NCBI GenBank assembly: GCA_014360995.1
Contig: JACIWL010000001.1
Location: 62,001-126,000, forward strand
Reading direction: 5' to 3'
Length of the DNA stretch: 64,000 nt
Source of the DNA: Candidatus Bipolaricaulota bacterium
Lineage (GTDB): Bacteria; Bipolaricaulota; Bipolaricaulia; Bipolaricaulales; Bipolaricaulaceae
Position numbers and translations under genes: made by a program. Numbering within the stretch: the stretch's first letter is position 1; each line of letters opens with the position of its first letter. Below, one piece after another: positions 1 through 8,371 of this stretch. The notes under the pieces are model-generated. The model was not told the DNA's origin and did no database searches. It saw nothing but the letters and a program-made list of their open reading frames with translations.

Positions 1-545
1 GCATCTAGCATGCTAATGATCTCATCGGCCACAAGTAAGCGGATCTCAAGGAGAAGGGCCCGGGCAATGAGGAGACGTTGGAGTTGCCCTCCGCTTAGCT
101 GGTGTGGATACTTCCCCAACACTTCCTCTGGGGTCAAGCCCACCGCGCAGAGGGCCTCTTCTTGGCGCTCACGCCACTTTTGTGCGCTTACTTTTGGGAA
201 AAATTCTTTCTGAACAATGTTAAAAATCCGATCAACCTTAAAAATCGGGTTGTACGACGAAAATGGGTCTTGGAAAACGCCTTGCACTTGGCGATAGTAC
301 TCCTTAAGGGCACGGCCATGAAACTTTGCGATATCTCGGCCTTCAAAAAGTATTGTGCCAGAAGTTGCGGGAAGCAACCGGAGAATCATTTTCCCGATAG
401 TGGTCTTGCCCGATCCACTTTCACCAATTAGCGCTACGACTTGTCCGTGGTTCACCCTGAAGCTCACCTGATCCACGGCTTTTAAGCTCTTTCGTCCAAA
501 GATCCCTAGGCGAAAAATTTTAGTTACACGATCAAGCTCAAGCAT
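1..545 (-). CDS. Oligopeptide/oligosaccharide ABC transporter ATPase, OppF/DppF type (partial)
   Basis: Second ATPase of the importer encoded upstream on the same strand; it powers uptake at the inner face of the cytoplasmic membrane. The frame runs off the window edge after about 181 codons. Visible: Walker A GESGSGKT at residues 41-48, a Q-loop region (QGVFQDPFSSYNP), signature LSGGQLQR and Walker B LLVADE. The switch segment after Walker B is ADEIISMLD, where most relatives read ADEPxSALD, a mild oddity. The C-terminal part is outside the window. Start ATG at 545 overlaps the end of the preceding ATPase gene by 8 bp, so the two are translationally coupled. Specificity cannot be read from the ATPase; the mannanase and LacI regulator upstream suggest oligosaccharides. 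Confidence 0.9.
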   Translation of the reverse strand, partial: MLELDRVTKIFRLGIFGRKSLKAVDQVSFRVNHGQVVALIGESGSGKTTIGKMILRLLPATSGTILFEGRDIAKFHGRALKEYYRQVQGVFQDPFSSYNPIFKVDRIFNIVQKEFFPKVSAQKWRERQEEALCAVGLTPEEVLGKYPHQLSGGQLQRLLIARALLLEIRLLVADEIISMLD

Positions 546-1515
546 GCTTATCCACCGCCAGCCAGCACGCTACCTGCCAAGTCAAATCTCCATCTTTCGT
601 GGTTACTAGCGGGGGCTCCTCCAAACACTTTTCCCAGGTGCGGGGGCAACGGGTGCGAAACCGGCACCCTTGGGGAGGTTCCAAAAGCGAGGGAGGGCAA
701 CCCGGGATTCCTTGAAGCTTCTCTTGGGCGTAACGGGCGCCAATCCTTGGGAGCGAGGCCACAAGGAGCTGCGTATACGGATGCTTAGGCCTTTGAATGA
801 GATCCTCTGTGGAACCTCTTTCCATAAGCTTCCCTGCGTACATCACAAAAATGCTATCTGCGATCTGATAAAGAAGAGAGATGTCGTGCGTGATCACAAT
901 TATGGCCCCTACAAACTTGCGATCCCTGAACTCCACAAGCATCCTGGCCACGGCCTTCTGAGTGGAAACATCGAGGGCAGAGGTCACCTCATCAGCGATG
1001 AGCAAAGAGGGGTTCAACAAGGTCGAGAGTACCATAACCATGCGTTGTTTCATCCCACCGGAGAGCTCGAAAGGATACATGTTGAGTACTTCAAGGGGAA
1101 GTTCTACGAGCTCCATTCGGCGGCGCAATTCCGGGAAGATCTGGCTGAATTTGATGCCTTTACTCCATAAAATATCGGTGAGCAATTTTTTGACTTTGCG
1201 GGTAGGGTTTAAAGCACTCAAAGCATACTGGGGGATGAGGGAGACCTCCGAAAATCTGAAAGAAGCCATTGTTTTTTTATCCCATATGGGAAGGGGAGTT
1301 CCTTTCAACAAGACCTTTCCCCCTACATATTTCATTGGGGGTTTGAGAAGGACAAGGCTGCGACCTAAGGTGGATTTTCCGCAGCCTGATTCGCCGGCAA
1401 GCCCCATGATTTCTCCAGGGCTCATGGAGAAAGTAACGCCGTCCACGGCTTTGACATCCCCACGCAGGGTTTGGTAATAAACGCGGAGGTTTTCTACTGC
1501 AAGAAGCTCCATCAA
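538..1515 (-). CDS. Oligopeptide/oligosaccharide ABC transporter ATPase, OppD/DppD type
   Basis: 325-residue nucleotide-binding subunit pairing with the OppF-like ATPase. Walker A GESGCGKST begins at residue 41, the signature is LSGGMKQR and Walker B is LLIADE followed by VTSALD. The C-terminal cysteine-bearing segment (RCRFRTRCPRTWEKC) matches the oligo_HPY extension typical of Opp/Dpp ATPases. Length is normal for the family. The start overlaps the permease stop by 4 bp (ATGA) and the stop overlaps the next ATPase by 8 bp, so the importer is one coupled operon. Members of this family import peptides or, in Thermotoga-like organisms, beta-linked oligosaccharides; the context here favours the latter. 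Confidence 0.93.
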   Translation of the reverse strand: MMELLAVENLRVYYQTLRGDVKAVDGVTFSMSPGEIMGLAGESGCGKSTLGRSLVLLKPPMKYVGGKVLLKGTPLPIWDKKTMASFRFSEVSLIPQYALSALNPTRKVKKLLTDILWSKGIKFSQIFPELRRRMELVELPLEVLNMYPFELSGGMKQRMVMVLSTLLNPSLLIADEVTSALDVSTQKAVARMLVEFRDRKFVGAIIVITHDISLLYQIADSIFVMYAGKLMERGSTEDLIQRPKHPYTQLLVASLPRIGARYAQEKLQGIPGCPPSLLEPPQGCRFRTRCPRTWEKCLEEPPLVTTKDGDLTWQVACWLAVDKHA

Positions 1516-2375
1516 ATCCCCCTCAATTTAGGGTTGAATACTTCGTCAAGTCCCACGTTGGTAATGTAAAGGGCCCCCACAAGAAGGGCGATGGTTAAGC
1601 CAGGAGGGATGAACCACCACCACATCCCCAAGGGCAAAGCTCCCCAGAGAAGGGCGATTTGCATCATGAGCCCTAGAGAGATCCCGCGCGTTGGTCCAAG
1701 GCCGATGAAGTCCAAAGTCGCCGCATTGAGAATAGCCCCGCCGAATTGGAGGATGAAAACCATGACAAGATAAGAGAGCATATTCGGAGCAATCTCCGTT
1801 AGGATGATCTTTGTTGCTCGCATTCCACTAATCCTTGCAAGATCGACAAATTCCCGAGCTTTTAGGGACATGGTTTGGGCACGTACTGCCCGCGCTGTCC
1901 ACGGCCACGCGGTGCAACCGATGAACACGGCCTGGATGAAAAAACTTCGCACACCTAAATACGCAGCAAGGATCAAAAGCAAGGCCAGAGTCGGGATGAC
2001 CAACACAACGTTGGTCAAGGTATTAAGGATTTCATCTATCCATCCGCCGCGGTAACCCGCAATAAAACCGATGACTGTGCCTATCAAGGTGGCCAGTCCT
2101 CCACCAAAAGCGCCCACCAAAAACACTGGCCGAAGACCATGCACAAACTGGGAAAACACGTCTTGCCCAAACATTGTTGTCCCGAACCAGAACTTTTGAG
2201 ATGGCCCAGAAGCAGGAGGACCAACATACGCCCAGGGATCATAAGGGGTAAGATAGGGTCCGACGATGGCAAGCAGGATAAAAAAGAGCAGGATGAAAAT
2301 CCCTATGCGGAGTTTTTTGTTGCGCCAAGCAAAATATAAAAATTCGTTTTTCGTTCTGTTCTTTTGAGCCTTCAT
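1512..2375 (-). CDS. ABC transporter permease, OppC/DppC type
   Basis: 287-residue inner-membrane permease. After a short cytoplasmic N-terminus there is a strong membrane helix (residues ~25-43, GIFILLFFILLAIVGPYLTP), a periplasmic stretch with GTTMFGQDVFSQ typical of OppC, then five more hydrophobic segments. The EAA-loop region (ARISGMRATKIILTEIAPN, ~residues 180-200) contacts the ATPase. It overlaps both neighbours by 4 bp (ATGA) and forms a heterodimer with the OppB-like permease upstream. Confidence 0.93.
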   Translation of the reverse strand: MKAQKNRTKNEFLYFAWRNKKLRIGIFILLFFILLAIVGPYLTPYDPWAYVGPPASGPSQKFWFGTTMFGQDVFSQFVHGLRPVFLVGAFGGGLATLIGTVIGFIAGYRGGWIDEILNTLTNVVLVIPTLALLLILAAYLGVRSFFIQAVFIGCTAWPWTARAVRAQTMSLKAREFVDLARISGMRATKIILTEIAPNMLSYLVMVFILQFGGAILNAATLDFIGLGPTRGISLGLMMQIALLWGALPLGMWWWFIPPGLTIALLVGALYITNVGLDEVFNPKLRGI

Positions 2376-3361
2376 GTTTCTCCCAACATTCCGCGCCTGG
2401 TCCGCGGGTCGACGATGAGATAAGCAATGTCCACAAGGAAATTAGCCAAAAGGACCCCAATGATGATGAAAAGGAAACACCCTTGGATCAAGAAATAATC
2501 TTGGTTTTGAATGGCCTGGACGATTAATGAACCGATCCCGGGATAAGAAAAGACTGTTTCTGTAACCACAGCCCCGGCAGCGATAGTTCCCATTTGCAAA
2601 GCCAAGCCAGTGATTTGGGGAAGAAGAGCGTTGTGGAATGCATAGTTCCGTATAAGCCTTCTCGGAGCCCCCAGGGATTCAAGATATTGGGCGTAATCGG
2701 CTTCCAGCTCATAAATGATCATGTTGCGCATGCCAATGGCCCATCCACCGAACATGACAAGAAACAATGATGCAAAAGGCAAAAACCAGTGCCAGAGAAG
2801 ATCCAGAACGAATTTCCAAGAAAAATGAGGGGTCATGGCGAAGCTATAGCCGCCGGCGATGGGAAACCATCCCAAAGCCACGCCGAACCCCCAGGCCAAA
2901 AGGATCCCAAGCCACATGTAAGGTGTGGCCGTGAGGAAATAGCCCAAGGGCAACAAGGTGCTGTCCAGCCACTTTCTTCTTGCCGCAAAGGCGCCAAATT
3001 TATTGCCCGCAAGCCAACTTAAAAGGATAGCGGGAACTAGAATAGCCAGGGTATAAGGGATGGCCTCGGCAATCACCTTCATTACGGGCTTAGGAAATAG
3101 GTATACACTAATTCCCAAATCCCCCCTAAACACTGCTTTCCAAAAGTTCAAATACTGCTGCCAAATAGGGACATCCAAACCAAAGGCCTTTAGATAGTAG
3201 CCGCGCATGACCTCCACAGCTTCGGCTCGAAGGGCTGCACGAGAAAGCATGGTTTGTACAGGATTTCCCGGCATGAACCTAGGGATAACCCAATCAATGG
3301 TTACGGCTAAAAAGAAGGTGAGGACGTAAATTGTGAATTTTCGCCCAAGGTATCGCCACAT
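2372..3361 (-). CDS. ABC transporter permease, OppB/DppB type
   Basis: 329-residue permease beginning with a hydrophobic helix and the family-typical FMPGNPV motif near residue 30. The EAA loop is seen at YLESLGAPRRLIRNYAFHN, and the C-terminus carries TETVFSYPGIGSLIVQAI, a hallmark of OppB/DppB. Partner of the OppC-like subunit. A GC-rich hairpin separates it from the solute-binding protein gene upstream, and the start has its own Shine-Dalgarno (AAGGA). This arrangement usually lets the binder be made in excess over the membrane subunits. Confidence 0.93.
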   Translation of the reverse strand: MWRYLGRKFTIYVLTFFLAVTIDWVIPRFMPGNPVQTMLSRAALRAEAVEVMRGYYLKAFGLDVPIWQQYLNFWKAVFRGDLGISVYLFPKPVMKVIAEAIPYTLAILVPAILLSWLAGNKFGAFAARRKWLDSTLLPLGYFLTATPYMWLGILLAWGFGVALGWFPIAGGYSFAMTPHFSWKFVLDLLWHWFLPFASLFLVMFGGWAIGMRNMIIYELEADYAQYLESLGAPRRLIRNYAFHNALLPQITGLALQMGTIAAGAVVTETVFSYPGIGSLIVQAIQNQDYFLIQGCFLFIIIGVLLANFLVDIAYLIVDPRTRRGMLGET

Positions 3362-3383
3362 CGTTTTTTCCTTGTGGTTAAAA

Positions 3384-3414
3384 GGGCCGCCCCTCCAAAG
3401 TGAAGGGGCGGCCC
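3384..3414 (-). terminator. Intercistronic hairpin behind the binding-protein gene
   Basis: Perfect 11-bp inverted repeat (GGGCCGCCCCT / AGGGGCGGCCC) followed on the minus strand by TTTT. It lies between the solute-binding protein stop and the OppB start, and probably acts as a partial terminator or mRNA-stabilising stem. Confidence 0.7.
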
Positions 3415-3424
3415 GTCCCAGTTG

Positions 3425-5113
3425 TCACTTTGCTGGCTTTAGCTCGCACAGGGTGTGCAACCCACCCATCTGCCAGTAGCCAGCCCAGGTGCAGGGGAGC
3501 CAATGCGGCCGACCCTCATAGGCGCCGGGGAAGTTCGTCCAGGTGAACTCCACGTACTGCGCCCAAAGCCCGTTGTACCAAAGCGGGATCATCGGAAGGT
3601 CGGTGAGGAGAATTTCCTGGATCTTGAAGCAAATAGCCTTCATGCCTTGCTCGTCCCACGGTGGCGTGGCGGCAAGCTCGTCCACTAGCGCAAATACCTC
3701 GGGGTTATTGTAGCGCCCAAAGTTTCCGCTCCCCATGATGTCCCGAATTGGGTGGTTAAAGAGGAGGTTATACACGGTCCAAGGGGTGTTGCTCAGGCTG
3801 GCCCAGTTGTTGAGGGTCATATCGAACGTCCCAGTGACGAGGGCAGTATTCCATGCTCCGTAATCGGGATAGCGATGGACCACGTTGATTCCCACAGCTT
3901 GAGCGCTCTCGGAGATCACGCGGATGGCCTCCATCCAGTCTGTCCACCCGAATGGGCAGGTGACCTCAAGGTAGATCTTGGAGCCGTCGGGAGCCTCCAC
4001 TAAACCATCGCCGTCGAGGTCCTTGTACCCGGCGGCCGCGAGGATCTCCTTGGCCTTGGTGGGGTTGTAGGTAAACCCTAAGCTAGCCACCAATTCTTCG
4101 TCTACGTACTTGGCTAGATGGGGAAGAAGGGCAGTGGGGCTAGCCTTTGCCACCAAGCCGGCGAAGGCCCGCTCGATGATGGCGTCCACATTGATGGCAT
4201 AGGCCAAAGCCTTGCGGAAGGCTGGATCATCCATGGGCTTCTTTGTGGTGTTCAAAAAGAGCACGGCGGTGTTTGCGGAAAGCATGTACGGAGGCTCGGG
4301 GAGATAGGTTTTTACGTAGCCCAATTGCGCCAGGGTGGCGATTCCAGGAAGGAAGTTGTTGCTGAGGTCGATTTCTCCCTTAAGGAGGGCGCCCAAGGCC
4401 AAGTTGTTTGTGGCAAAGCGGATCTCTACGATGTACTTAGGCGCTGGGTTCAACCCGAGGATCTTCTTGCCCCACCAATCCTCGTTCCGAATGTATACGT
4501 TCCGATCTGGCCCATGGGCGTAGTACTTGTATGATCCTGATCCAATGGGGTTCTCGTTGGCCCCGCTTGTGATTTCCTCTTCCGTGCGGGTCTCCCAAAT
4601 GTGCTTGGGCACAATGGCGATGTTATAGAGGTTGTTCACAAACTCTTGGTACAGTGGCGTCCTCTTGAAAGAAAATTCCACATGGTAGTCGCCTACATTG
4701 ACGACGCTGTCAAGGTAATCCCACATTGGGCTGTACCAAACGGCCGGGTATTTCTTCCCGAGTTCGAAGGTGAACACCACATCTTTGGCGGTGAGAGGAG
4801 TCCCATCTTGCCAAGTGAGGCCCTCGCGAAGTTTGACCTCAAAGAGCTGATCGCTTTTCCACTCCCCGTATTCCGCAAGCCAAGGGATAAGTTCGTCTTT
4901 GAGGGGATCGTAGAAGAAAAGAGGCTCATAGATTAGGCCGATGGTTCCAGAGGTATTGGCCTTGCTCCACGTGATGAAGGGGTTCCAGTCCGTGGGCGGT
5001 CCCCAGGCTGCTCCGCTGATGTACAGGGTTTCCGCGCGGGGGAACTCCTGCCCCATTGCCAAACTGGCCAACAACGCCACTATTCCTAAAACAACCCACC
5101 ATTTACCGCGCAT
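3425..5113 (-). CDS. Extracellular solute-binding protein family 5 (oligosaccharide/oligopeptide binder)
   Basis: 562-residue periplasmic binder of the SBP_bac_5 family. Signal peptide of about 21 residues (KWWVVLGIVALLASLAMG) with no cysteine at the cleavage site, so a soluble periplasmic protein rather than a lipoprotein. Family features include WNPFITWSKAN, KLREGLTWQDGTPLTAKDVVF (~residues 92-112) and KALAYAINVDAI. The early segment ETLYISGAAWGPPTDWNPF resembles the cellobiose/oligosaccharide binders of Thermotoga-type transporters more than classical OppA. A strong Shine-Dalgarno (AAGGAGG) precedes ATG 5113. Inference: captures manno- or cello-oligosaccharides released by the GH113 enzyme encoded just upstream. 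A peptide ligand cannot be excluded. Confidence 0.88.
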   Translation of the reverse strand: MRGKWWVVLGIVALLASLAMGQEFPRAETLYISGAAWGPPTDWNPFITWSKANTSGTIGLIYEPLFFYDPLKDELIPWLAEYGEWKSDQLFEVKLREGLTWQDGTPLTAKDVVFTFELGKKYPAVWYSPMWDYLDSVVNVGDYHVEFSFKRTPLYQEFVNNLYNIAIVPKHIWETRTEEEITSGANENPIGSGSYKYYAHGPDRNVYIRNEDWWGKKILGLNPAPKYIVEIRFATNNLALGALLKGEIDLSNNFLPGIATLAQLGYVKTYLPEPPYMLSANTAVLFLNTTKKPMDDPAFRKALAYAINVDAIIERAFAGLVAKASPTALLPHLAKYVDEELVASLGFTYNPTKAKEILAAAGYKDLDGDGLVEAPDGSKIYLEVTCPFGWTDWMEAIRVISESAQAVGINVVHRYPDYGAWNTALVTGTFDMTLNNWASLSNTPWTVYNLLFNHPIRDIMGSGNFGRYNNPEVFALVDELAATPPWDEQGMKAICFKIQEILLTDLPMIPLWYNGLWAQYVEFTWTNFPGAYEGRPHWLPCTWAGYWQMGGLHTLCELKPAK

Positions 5114-5167
5114 GCTACACCTCCTTTAGGTTTTTTAGTTTGTGGCAATACGCTTTTTCCCTACGCA

Positions 5168-5689
5168 TCACCTCCTTTCTTTGCACTGGGGCTGAACCCA
5201 GCCCCAGTTGCTGCCTCTTTTAGCTTTGGCCATACGCTTTTCTAAACCAATGTCATCGAGGAAAAGCGTCGTTTTTCCTTTCCCCTCCCCAACTACAATG
5301 AACCCTACTTCGCGGACGAAATCTAGGTTCGGAATTCCCTGGAGTTCCACCAAAAGCCTATTCCATTCGCCCAATTGAAGGTTCTGCCATTCTCCTTGAT
5401 GCAAAATCCCTTCAGGGCCCACCTTGAGGAAGGCGACGCCGCTGATCCAGTAAAGAGGGGCGTTCGGTGGAACATAAAGGTGCACCACAAAGGAGTCGTA
5501 CGGGGCAAAATTCATATCCCTCGCGAAGCTTCCTCCAAGCTCAAACTGCCCATCCAGAGAAAGGGGAAAGGCTAAAGTCCGGTAACCATGGCAAGACACG
5601 CTTTCGCTCACCTTGGGCTCGGCAGAAAACACCCAGCATTGTCGCGTTCCGTCCTCAAAATCCGCTATCGCCGTAAACCTTTTTTCCAA
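5168..5689 (-). CDS. C-terminal carbohydrate-binding-like beta-sandwich module of the mannanase (frameshifted piece)
   Basis: 173 codons opening at a TTG inside the end of the GH113 frame. The sequence (FTAIADFEDGTRQCW ... TLFLDDIGLEK) has the start and end motifs of a CBM-like jelly roll: an acidic FEDG entry strand and a closing LDDIGL strand. It overlaps the GH113 frame by 35 bp in another frame. Removing one A from the six-A run at 5680-5685 would fuse the two as ...KTYFGKRFTAIADFEDG, so this is almost certainly the third domain of one enzyme rather than a separate gene. It has no signal peptide or convincing Shine-Dalgarno of its own. Confidence 0.75.
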   Translation of the reverse strand: MEKRFTAIADFEDGTRQCWVFSAEPKVSESVSCHGYRTLAFPLSLDGQFELGGSFARDMNFAPYDSFVVHLYVPPNAPLYWISGVAFLKVGPEGILHQGEWQNLQLGEWNRLLVELQGIPNLDFVREVGFIVVGEGKGKTTLFLDDIGLEKRMAKAKRGSNWGWVQPQCKERR

Positions 5690-6518
5690 AGTATGTTTTT
5701 AGAACTTCCTGGGCCGGTTTATTTTGAGGCGTGTAATCGATGTCCCCGTGCCCTCCTGCTTGAGGGTTAGGAAGCCAATTCCAAAGGAAAAGGCCAGCAA
5801 ACCAGGGTTTCCCGCAGAGGGCCTGGAAGACCGCTTGATAAGCATTGACCTGGCCTTCGGGGTTATAGGAAGCCGTTTCCATCCAATCCCACGGCTTTTT
5901 GGTTGCATAGTCGATGCTCCGGTAGCCTATTTCTGTAAAAATCACAAATTTCCCTATCCGGGCTTGCCATCTCTCCAAAGCTGAAATCTCAGGGGCCCAG
6001 GCCTGCACCAGCTCCTCCACCGACGGTGTTCGTGCATCGCTCAACGGGAAATACGCGTCTATCCCTACATAATCCAGGAGATCCCAGAAAGAGACTGAGG
6101 TGTATTCATCCCAATTGGCCGCGTAGACGAGAGGGCCGCTGTATTCAGCACGAACTTTAGTGATCACCTTTTCCCAATGAGTGCGAAACGCTTGACCGCT
6201 TAGGCTTCGGAGTTCTGTGCCCACACAGAAAACCTCTACTCCGTGTTCCTGCGCAAGGCGAGCATAGTGAGCAAGGAAATCTGTGTAGCTATTAAACCAA
6301 GCTTGGATATCAGCAGGGGCAATCTGTCCACGCCAGGTACCATCTTTTACGTCCACATGGGGCTTGAGCATCACCCTAAGGCCGTAGGAATGGGCAACAT
6401 TGATGCTGTGAATAAGCGAGGCATCGGATGGAGTACGCGCCGGATCCTGGTGGATTTGAGTGGCGTTCGCCCTCTCCATATACCCGGTGACAAGGAGGGC
6501 CACAAAATTTGCCCCCAT
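5655..6518 (-). CDS. Glycoside hydrolase family 113 catalytic domain, endo-beta-1,4-mannanase (frameshifted piece)
   Basis: 287 residues from the first ATG, but the same frame is open upstream to about 6670 and reads GIFGAIWIDAFDW then RGVNYTAWSPEEYATP, a normal GH113 N-terminus. Catalytic signatures: FCVGTELRSL (general acid/base Glu) and FVIFTEIGYRS (nucleophile Glu), with FLWNW near the end of the (beta/alpha)8 barrel. GH113 enzymes cut beta-1,4-mannan and related backbones. The upstream domain and signal peptide lie in another frame, reached by adding one C in the CCCC run at 6669-6672 (minus-strand sense). As sequenced, the domain has no export signal. Substrate is inferred from the family only. 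Confidence 0.82.
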   Translation of the reverse strand: MGANFVALLVTGYMERANATQIHQDPARTPSDASLIHSINVAHSYGLRVMLKPHVDVKDGTWRGQIAPADIQAWFNSYTDFLAHYARLAQEHGVEVFCVGTELRSLSGQAFRTHWEKVITKVRAEYSGPLVYAANWDEYTSVSFWDLLDYVGIDAYFPLSDARTPSVEELVQAWAPEISALERWQARIGKFVIFTEIGYRSIDYATKKPWDWMETASYNPEGQVNAYQAVFQALCGKPWFAGLFLWNWLPNPQAGGHGDIDYTPQNKPAQEVLKTYFGKKVYGDSGF

Positions 6519-6634
6519 GGACTTGATTTGAAAAAGCGAGGCATCGGAGGCAGGCGTAGCATATTCTTCTGGGGACCAGGCGGTATAATTTACGCCTCGA
6601 AACCATAAGCTCGGCCAAGCCCAATCGAAGGCGT

Positions 6635-7270
6635 CTATCCAAATGGCCCCGAAAATGCCTTGGCTTTCGGGGTAGCGTTGGCAGCGAATTTCACCCCCAC
6701 CATAGTTACATCTCGAAGATCGGCCCCGTCATCCCAACCCCAGCGTTCATTCGCCACGTCCACCGCGATTTGATACCACGTCTCCGTAGGAATTTCCGTG
6801 AGACTTAGCCACCGGCTATATTTCGTCCGCCCTTGGTTATCTTTAAAAAGAAGTTGGATTCCATTCGAGGCCTCTAATGTTCCCGCTGCCTCTTTTGGAA
6901 CCCATATGGCTACGGTGACAACGGCTTCGGAAAGGTCGTAAGAGGGCCACGGCCCTCTTCTTTGCGGTGGACTGACACGAAGATCCACCCAAATCTCGCC
7001 CGTTCTTTTGTTTGGGGCCTCTGGAACAAGGTCTAGAAAAACCTTTAAACTTCCCTTTCCCAAGTAAGCGCGGGATAAATCATGCTCCAGTTTATAGACA
7101 GCTTGGCCATCTCCAAAGTTTCCCGGTTGCCATCCTTCTAGCCCGTTTTCAAAGGGAAAAGCGGACGGATCCCAGTTTTCGCAGCTTGCGTTGCTGTATA
7201 CCCCGAAGGCCAGACTAACCAGCCCTAAGAGGAACCCCTCAATAAGCCTCCAGGAATCAATTTGGTTCAT
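6635..7270 (-). CDS. Signal peptide plus N-terminal CBM-like module of the mannanase (frameshifted piece)
   Basis: 211 codons. A hydrophobic signal segment (EGFLLGLVSLAFGVYSNAS, ~residues 11-29) is followed by a beta-sandwich starting FPFENGLEGWQPG and running through YDLSEAVVTVAIWVPKEA. Such modules usually close with an IWIDAFDW-like strand. That strand exists, but in the next frame, and this frame instead ends in an unrelated tail before a TAG at 6635. One missing base in the CCCC run at 6669-6672 explains it. The start overlaps the LacI gene stop by 14 bp, so the enzyme is co-transcribed with its regulator. Read with the two following frames, it is a secreted CBM-GH113-CBM enzyme of roughly 700 residues. 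Confidence 0.75.
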   Translation of the reverse strand: MNQIDSWRLIEGFLLGLVSLAFGVYSNASCENWDPSAFPFENGLEGWQPGNFGDGQAVYKLEHDLSRAYLGKGSLKVFLDLVPEAPNKRTGEIWVDLRVSPPQRRGPWPSYDLSEAVVTVAIWVPKEAAGTLEASNGIQLLFKDNQGRTKYSRWLSLTEIPTETWYQIAVDVANERWGWDDGADLRDVTMVGVKFAANATPKAKAFSGPFG

Positions 7271-8312
7271 TTCCTCGCCGCCCCCACTGGTTCTCAGCGA
7301 ACGTTTTGCGCGTAACCCCGCAAGAATTTCGTACCACCAATTCCACGGGGAGAACGATATTGGCTAACTGCCCCTTCTCCTTACGGCCCTCCAAGATGTC
7401 CAAAAGGAGTTCCACGGCCATAAAGCCCAAAAGGCGGATGGGTTGACGGACGGTAGTTAGAGGAGGATCGAGGAGGGCGGCCATGGGGGCGTCGTCGAAA
7501 CCCACCACAGCTATGTCCTCAGGCACGCGCAGGTCATTGCTCCGTAGCGCGCGCAATACCCCTGCGGCCATCGTATCGCTTTGCACAAAAATCGCCTCGG
7601 GTTTAAGCGGCAGAAGCTTTGCCAGGGCAGCCATGGCCCCGACCTCCGTAAACCCGCCCTCCGCCACCAGGGCTTCCTCGTAGGGGATGCCCTGGGCTTT
7701 CAACGCATCGCGATAGCCTGAAAGACGGTCCTGCACATGCAGGTGATTCAATGGCCCGGTGATCGTGGCGATTCGTCGATAGCCCAGATTCAACAGGTGT
7801 TCCACCGCCATGCGGGCGCCGCGATAGTTGTCCACGTCAACATAGGGGAGGTTAAGCTGCCGGCCCACGGCCACTGCCGGGATCCCGTCTTTACAAAGGG
7901 CCTGAATGGTGGGGTCATCGGGCGGGGCCGAGGCCACCACGGCACCCTCCACATAGCCGTTTTGCAAAAGTTGACCATAAAGGTCCTTTTGCCCTCTGGA
8001 ATCTTCAAAAAGGGCTAGCACCATTTGGTATCCCCGGGCATTACACGCCTGCACTGCCCCCTGAAGGAGAATGGGGAAGAACGGATCGGAGAAAATTTTG
8101 CTTATCGATTCGGGGATGAGCATGGCTACAAGCTTTGTTCGCCTGGTTACGAGGCTACGGGCGATGGAGTGGGGTCGATAGCCGAGCTTTTCGATGGCCG
8201 CCAGAACGCGCGCCCGGGTCTCCGCGCTCACATGGGGGTGCCCATTGACCACGCGGGAAACTGTAGACCGCGAGACCCCGGCCTGCCTGGCCACATCCTC
8301 CAGCGTGACCAC
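7257..8312 (-). CDS. LacI-family transcriptional regulator of the glycan operon
   Basis: About 351 residues from GTG 8312. An N-terminal helix-turn-helix (VTLEDVARQAGVSRSTVSRVV) with hinge helix (YRPHSIARSL) is followed by a periplasmic-binding-protein-like effector domain ending in the dimer/ligand motif AVVGFDDAPMAALLDPPLTTVRQP. The frame is open a further 75 bp upstream, but that stretch contains a promoter and a perfect operator palindrome, so the start is placed at the GTG just before the helix-turn-helix. First gene of the operon, overlapping the mannanase frame by 14 bp. Likely an autorepressor released by a sugar from mannan or another beta-glycan. Confidence 0.9.
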   Translation of the reverse strand: MVTLEDVARQAGVSRSTVSRVVNGHPHVSAETRARVLAAIEKLGYRPHSIARSLVTRRTKLVAMLIPESISKIFSDPFFPILLQGAVQACNARGYQMVLALFEDSRGQKDLYGQLLQNGYVEGAVVASAPPDDPTIQALCKDGIPAVAVGRQLNLPYVDVDNYRGARMAVEHLLNLGYRRIATITGPLNHLHVQDRLSGYRDALKAQGIPYEEALVAEGGFTEVGAMAALAKLLPLKPEAIFVQSDTMAAGVLRALRSNDLRVPEDIAVVGFDDAPMAALLDPPLTTVRQPIRLLGFMAVELLLDILEGRKEKGQLANIVLPVELVVRNSCGVTRKTFAENQWGRRGNEPN

Positions 8313-8321
8313 CCCCGTTTT

Positions 8322-8335
8322 TGGGAGCGCTCCCA
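8322..8335. promoter_or_regulatory. LacI-family operator palindrome
   Basis: TGGGAGCGCTCCCA is a 14-bp perfect palindrome with the central CG and TGnnAnCGnTnnCA-like arrangement typical of LacI-family operators. It lies immediately downstream of the -10 box and 9 bp before the inferred GTG start of the LacI gene. That position would block transcription initiation or clearance. Confidence 0.75.
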
Positions 8336-8342
8336 CACCATT

Positions 8343-8371
8343 ATGGTATGAAGCCCGCCCTCCAAAGTCAA
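8343..8371 (-). promoter_or_regulatory. Promoter of the LacI-mannanase-ABC operon
   Basis: TTGACT (8366-8371), 17-bp spacer, TACCAT (8343-8348) on the minus strand. The -35 box overlaps the TGA stop of the DUF72 remnant. The operator palindrome falls at about +8 to +21. Confidence 0.65.

Noticed and set aside
5115-5168. 17-codon frame between the CBM stop and the binder gene, starting in a TGATG overlap
   Set aside because: The Shine-Dalgarno spacing is only two bases and the peptide has no recognisable leader features; more likely chance.
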